Source of the DNA: Phoenix dactylifera
Taxonomy: Eukaryota > Streptophyta > Magnoliopsida > Arecales > Arecaceae
Direction: 5' to 3'
DNA: 64,000 nt
NCBI RefSeq assembly: GCF_009389715.1
Contig: NC_052401.1
Coordinates: 5,064,071 to 5,128,070, forward strand
Shown here: piece by piece, positions 59,301 through 64,000 of the stretch
How the letters are laid out: every line of letters begins with the position of its first letter
Position numbering within the stretch: the first letter of the stretch is position 1
The notes under the pieces: model-generated
Databases searched by the model: none
Told to the model about the DNA's origin: nothing
What the model saw: the letters and a program-made list of their open reading frames with translations, nothing else
Position numbers and translations under genes: made by a program

Positions 59301-62300
59301 GTCCATAATAGGTTAGTTAAGACCATTAAAGATATACTTATCCATGCTCATTTCTATCTAATGGTTGTGAATACTAAATGATTTGCGCTTAAAATTTTCC
59401 TATTTCATTTGCAGCATTTCTCCAGTTTCTGCTTCTGTGGAGGGTGTGAAGGGCATTAAATTTGAAATTGATATGATGGTAAGCAGCTGTAGCTCTTTAT
59501 ACTTTCAAATTTGTGATAAATTTTGTCATTAGACAAAATCCTAAGAACTTGTTTTCTCCACGGGCTCCTCCTGTAAATACATCCCCAAATTCTAATGGTT
59601 TGATGCTTTTGTCCACGGTAACCCTCAAGTGTCGCAGAACAACAATGTGTGTAGATATCTGCATAAAAAATTGGATGGTGTACCTTCTGTCTGCAATAAG
59701 AAAATCAATGTTAAATAGGGACTGTTTCAAAAATTCAAATCCTAAGAGGGAAAATGACATAAGTTCACCTTTGAGCAATTAGGAAAACCTGGAAAGCAGA
59801 AATCTAATACTCCATCTGCATTTGTTCTTGATACTTATCACATGATTCAAGTTTGCTGTGACTGTGGCTTGTTTTGGTTTATCTTGACACTAACTTGTAC
59901 AGCATACCAACTTCACAAATTTGGGGTCTAAGTTTTTCTTTCCTCGTGGAATTCAAATACAGGGCCATGTCACTCATGAAAGCCATGATAAGAGCAAAGT
60001 AATAGTCAATCTTGCTGAGAAGATGGCAATGCAGGGCCCAAAAGCAAAGAAGGATTCTGACATCATTGAACAGGAAAAGAAATCCCAGATTAAAAAGGAA
60101 GCTGCTGAGGCAGCAATCTTGGTGAAACAACCCCTTATCAGTGGAAAAATTAGATCATGTCATGATGTTCATAATCAAAACAAAGTCAATATGATCCAAA
60201 ACCCTCAGAAAACACCTGAAGGTACCACAAGTCCAGCAGATAGGATGGGTAAGGATAGCGGTTTAATATATTAGATAACTTATCTTGACTGTTTGAAAGT
60301 TTGGTTTGGATTGATGTTCAATAATATTTCTCAGGAAAATCCACTGGGATCAGGACCTCCACTTCTACTCCAATTCCGATGACAATTCCTATATGGCCTG
60401 GCGGTCATCCACCATTCGGGTACGTGGGTAATAATTGGATTTTTTAAATAAAAAAAAAAATCCTCCTCTGGGAAATGGTTGGAACTGCCCTGAGAGATTA
60501 ATTTTTCATAGGATAATAATTAGCTCTGGAGTTTGGAGAGAAAGCAGCTCAGCATGAGAGATTTAAGCTCACTCTGTCAGCTTTTGGGGTTTTTATTGCT
60601 ATCCAAAATTCAGGGTGGTTTCATTCATTTTCCTTGATGCTAAGGGGGTTTAGGTAACAGCAAAGTACTTTGATCATCTTCTTTATGGTCACCATCTGTT
60701 CTGGTCTAGTGGTTTTACTGATTTTTTTCCAAAAAAAAATCATTTTCAGGTTTCTGGATTGCAGTTTGCCTATTCCTAGGGCACATCAAGAACCAGAGGA
60801 AGGGAAGTCTGCCATTCCATATGTAAAATCTAGGTTTCCTCATCCTGGATAGGCCTCAAACAATCGGCATTTCTTAGAGTTAAAAAAGAAAAATCATATT
60901 GATTTGCTAGCTATTATGTTTTGCTAGTTATTATTGTTTCTTTCTTGGTTTCAATTCCACTTCAGTTGAATTCTGGTATTCTATATCAGTCTTGTCTATG
61001 GGTGCATACATGTGCTTATATTATTTTGTTAACATGAATAATACCTTAATATAGAGACTACGGAGCAATTACTTGCTTTCCAGGTTGCATGCTGATAGCG
61101 GACTAATGGTACAAAATCATTTGTCTACGAACTATCATGCTCAAAGGAAGTATGCCATTTCATCGTTCTTCCTCTTGAATTTAGTGGGAGAACTTGTCCT
61201 TCTAAAGTAGATTTTTAGCCTTTTCAGTTGTGTTTGATTATCTATTTTTGAGGAACCAGCTGTGTTGGAGTGTAAGATTTTGATGCATAGTCACTTACGT
61301 TTCAATGATTTTTTAAATTAAACTTGTGGGTACTTGGGGAAAAAACCAGTATGCTGTCATTAATTAACTTTAGGCTCCATTAATGTTTGCAGTTGCCATT
61401 GTCTTTTTTAATCCAGTGGTGGCATCTCGAGTGTGAATTAGTTTCACCATTTCCATCATAGGCCTCAAACAGCATTGGTGAGGCGTCCTGGAATCAGGTC
61501 AGCTGTCATAAAGCAAACACAACACATGCAAACCCCTTAAACACTCGGGTGAAAGAAGAGTCAAGACACTGTTCTATATTAAGGAAACAATGGCACAGTA
61601 GGATTCTGAGAAGCACCACTTATTACTAAGGCCCTGTTTGGGGGAGCTTTTGGAGGGCCAAAAAGTACTTTCTGGCCCTTCAAAAGTACTTTTAGATAAA
61701 AAATGGTGTTTGGTAAAATTTTCGGAAAGCTGTTTCAGCTTTTGCGGGAAGCTGAAAACAACTTTTGGGAAAAAGCTCCAATTTGGAGTTTTCCGAAAAT
61801 GTTGTTTTTAGCTTTGTCGGGAAGCTATTTTTTGGACCAAAATATCCCCATTTAAATCTCACTTTTTTTTCAAAACCCTCATCCCACCTCTTCCTTTCTC
61901 ACCCATCCTCTCCCTCTCCCTCTCCCTCTCTATCTTCTTCTTTCTCTCAACGCCGCCGCCTCTGTTCCTTCTTCCTTTTCTTTTTTTTTTTTTGTTTTGG
62001 GAGCTCATGGCTGCCCATGGTGGCAACCACCATGCCGGCCACCACCCATGGCCGGCGACCCTTCTATATTTCAATAAAATAAAATAATAAATAAATAAAT
62101 AAATAACTAAATAAAATAAATAAAAAGAAAAATAATGAGTCAGTGGCAAATAATCTGATCTAAATAAATAAATAAATAAATAAAAATATTAGTAATTATT
62201 TAACCAATTTTATCACTTAGCTAGAAAATTTGTTAGAGAGATAAATGGTCATAAGGATGAAAAATTAATTTACACTAATAATTATAATATTTTATATATT

Positions 62301-64000
62301 TATTATTATATTATACTATAAATATAATATTATATTACATTATATCATAATACATTGATATGTTATGTTAAATAATTTAATATTATATTAAATTATTATT
62401 CTATAATACATAATGTTATAGTGCTATATTAGAATAATATTATATTACATTACATTAATATTATATTATATCATATATTTATGTATTAATACGTATTATA
62501 TTTTATTATGCTCTGTTGTATAATACTGGTAATGTTCTTTATGGTCATTTTTTGTCACACAAAAGTACTTTCTCAGTTTGTTTACTAAATACATGTTAAA
62601 GTGCCACAGCACTTTAGAAATGTAGTTACCAAACAACAAACAGCTTTTTATAAACGCTCTGCTTCAGACAGCTTTACTTCCAACAGCTCTACTTCCAAAA
62701 GCTCTACTACTAACAACTTCCCCAGGGCCTAAATAATGAAATAAACCTTGTTCTTTATGTTTCTTCACTTTTAGTATGTCAAAACTATATTGGTGGAAAT
62801 ATGTCTCTTCTCATTAATTAATTGGACTTCATACGGTTTCTAATATCAGAAAATGATAGCGTGGTCAAATTGTTCTTGGCATCACTATTGTTGATCCTAC
62901 ATTTAATACTGTCTCTCCTTGGCAGATGCCTTTTGTTATAATACCACCAAGACGACCGGGTCATTGTACCACACATTGCTTCATTGCCCAATTCATATAT
63001 TTCCAGCAACAGCTAGCCAAGATCAATCCCCTGTGGCATGCTACTGGTTCTTCTCTCTGTAATGCTAGACCATGTAGCTTAAGTATCATGCCACAATCTG
63101 GCACTTCATTTCTTGGTGGCCCTGTTGTCAAGAATCTGGACTTTCTGCCCCAAAACAATTTTGGTCCCACATTTGGTGGTCCTGTTGTCATGAATCCGAA
63201 AGCCATAGGAGATCCTAAAATATGCCAGCCTTCACTTCCTCATTTAGCACACCAGGTGAGTTCTTTGGGGTTCTTGAATCTTATATTTAGCCACTTGATT
63301 GGAGATTTTATGATTTTATTAGAATGCCTAAAAACAATGAAAAAAAATCTTTGTCTGACATTATTGCGATTTGCAACTCTACTTTTGTTGGTTGTTATTG
63401 GATGCTCAGATTCTAGATTGCAATTGGTTTCCATTGGATGTTCAAATTCTATATTGCAATGAATTTTCCTATTATTCAGTTCTTCTGTCTCATTTCTTTT
63501 TTTGTTTTGTTTTGTTGGAGAACCTGTTAATTTTGGAGGTTTTGGATGGATAATTCATCAGCTTGTGGTTTTTTTTCTCTTTTCTTTGGGTTAATACAAT
63601 TTTTTATCTTACATGATACTTATTATTTAAAAAAATCAAGAATTTAAACTGGAAGATATCACTGACTAAATGCTTTTCTTGTTTTTGCCCTTTTCCAACT
63701 TTCCAACTGATTTGTGAAGATTTTGCCCTCAATGTCATCTTATAGTACTAATCCCCCCCCCCCCCCCCCCCCCCCAATCCCTCTTAACTACATTCTCCTG
63801 TCACCGTATGTCATACCAGGGTGCAACCTTCGTATCCCCAATTAACCATTCCAGAGCAGCAGGACCAAAGGATTCAGAAGATTTTAGTTCGTTTTCTACA
63901 TCCGGGGCTCCCTGTGCAGCTTCATTTTCGGCAAGTAGCAATTTCAGCAACTTTGCAGCAACGCGAGATCCTCGATACTTTACCATGTTTCAGAGCTGCC
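56352..64000 (+). CDS. TIME FOR COFFEE (TIC)-like nuclear protein, 3' truncated by the window
   Basis: Exons: 56352-56436, 56576-56793, 56866-56914, 57039-57169, 57793-57834, 57983-58241, 58810-59311, 59415-59478, 59546-59617, 59963-60248, 60335-60419, 60750-60833, 61084-61149, 61462-61477, 62926-63255, 63820 onward; about 823 codons in the window. TIC is a plant circadian-clock and metabolic regulator in the nucleus. Family signs in order: MERNREGRRR start, VSVPRRARSACAKRP, the SESEVEVAQVLCGL block, the IWPGGHPPFG motif, then PPRRPGHCTTHCFIAQFIYFQQQ, matching the (R)PKRCATHxxIAxxIxxxQQ signature. The chosen ATG matches the family start; in-frame ATGs at 56322 and earlier exist. Exons 9, 12, 13 and 14 are less certain. 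Intron 3 needs a GC donor, and exon 14 is only 16 nt. The protein seems shorter between motifs than Arabidopsis TIC. Confidence 0.8.
61630..62729. mobile_element. PIF/Harbinger-like MITE, 1.1 kb, TAA duplication
   Basis: Ends GGCCCTGTTTGGGGGAGC and CCCCAGGGCC are flanked by TAA (61627-61629 and 62730-62732). It matches the 880-bp element at 45817-46696 in opposite orientation, with about 220 bp more, including a CT-rich block (61860-62000). It has no transposase. It sits in intron 14 of the TIC-like gene. Confidence 0.85.
62080..62190. repeat. (TAAA)n microsatellites inside the MITE
   Basis: Two AAAT/TAAA runs (about 62078-62120 and 62162-62185) lie within the Harbinger-like element. Confidence 0.85.
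63753..63775. repeat. C23 homopolymer
   Basis: A run of 23 C lies 45 bases upstream of the acceptor of the last visible TIC-like exon. It is G-quadruplex/i-motif capable and also a place where assembly length may be wrong. Confidence 0.9.

Overview
The window is nuclear DNA of a flowering plant. It has long AT-rich introns with GT..AG boundaries, plant-type transposable elements, and four plant gene families. The proteins look monocot-like. The many GTACC/CGGTAC-rich dispersed repeats and the megabase-style intron expansion suggest a palm or another commelinid monocot; that placement is an inference, not shown by a marker. No operons, CRISPR arrays, tRNA or rRNA genes were seen.

Four genes could be assembled exon by exon. 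(1) On +, 6498-14650: a 219-aa PATRONUS/RSS1-type plant securin-like cell-cycle protein with five coding exons and perfect phase continuity; its promoter carries a perfect M-phase (MSA) element. (2) On -, 39728 down to 16376: the Pol III factor TFIIIB subunit BRF1, 628 aa in 19 coding exons over 23 kb. (3) On -, 54065 down to 48307: a linoleate 9-lipoxygenase-type enzyme, 850 aa in nine exons, with all iron ligands present. (4) On +, from 56352 past the window end: a TIME FOR COFFEE (TIC)-like clock-associated nuclear protein, 3' truncated by the window. A fifth, unidentified minus-strand gene may start near 1676. Genes 1 and 2 are convergent. BRF1 and LOX are both on the minus strand, separated by 8.6 kb of repeats. 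LOX and TIC-like are divergent, sharing a 1.9-kb upstream region.

The rest is dominated by mobile elements, several with intact boundaries: a 3,027-bp solo LTR (41343-44369) flanked by the 5-bp duplication AATCC; PIF/Harbinger (Tourist-like) MITEs with TAA/TTA duplications (37152-37442, 45817-46696, 61630-62729); a hAT-like MITE in the BRF1 promoter (40150-40482); a TRIM retrotransposon with primer-binding site in a LOX intron (50560-50945); a 3' half of an Au-like SINE (about 34476); a Ty1/copia RNase H remnant (3235-3508); and a nested hAT complex filling the 6.7-kb last-but-one intron region of the securin-like gene (8935-13695). Terminal sequences of that hAT family are rich in GTACC/CGGTAC, which offers an origin for the similar islands scattered through the window.

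I did not find a convincing new molecular system. The points most worth a second look are the regulatory MSA sites, the 540-bp triplication in the securin-like 5' UTR intron, the hAT-end origin of the GTACC islands, a 300-bp GC-rich hairpin in BRF1 intron 9, an unusual Thr-Met pair at the LOX regiospecificity site, and a GC-AG intron plus a 16-nt microexon in the TIC-like gene. All exon models were made by eye from splice signals and reading-frame continuity, without transcripts.
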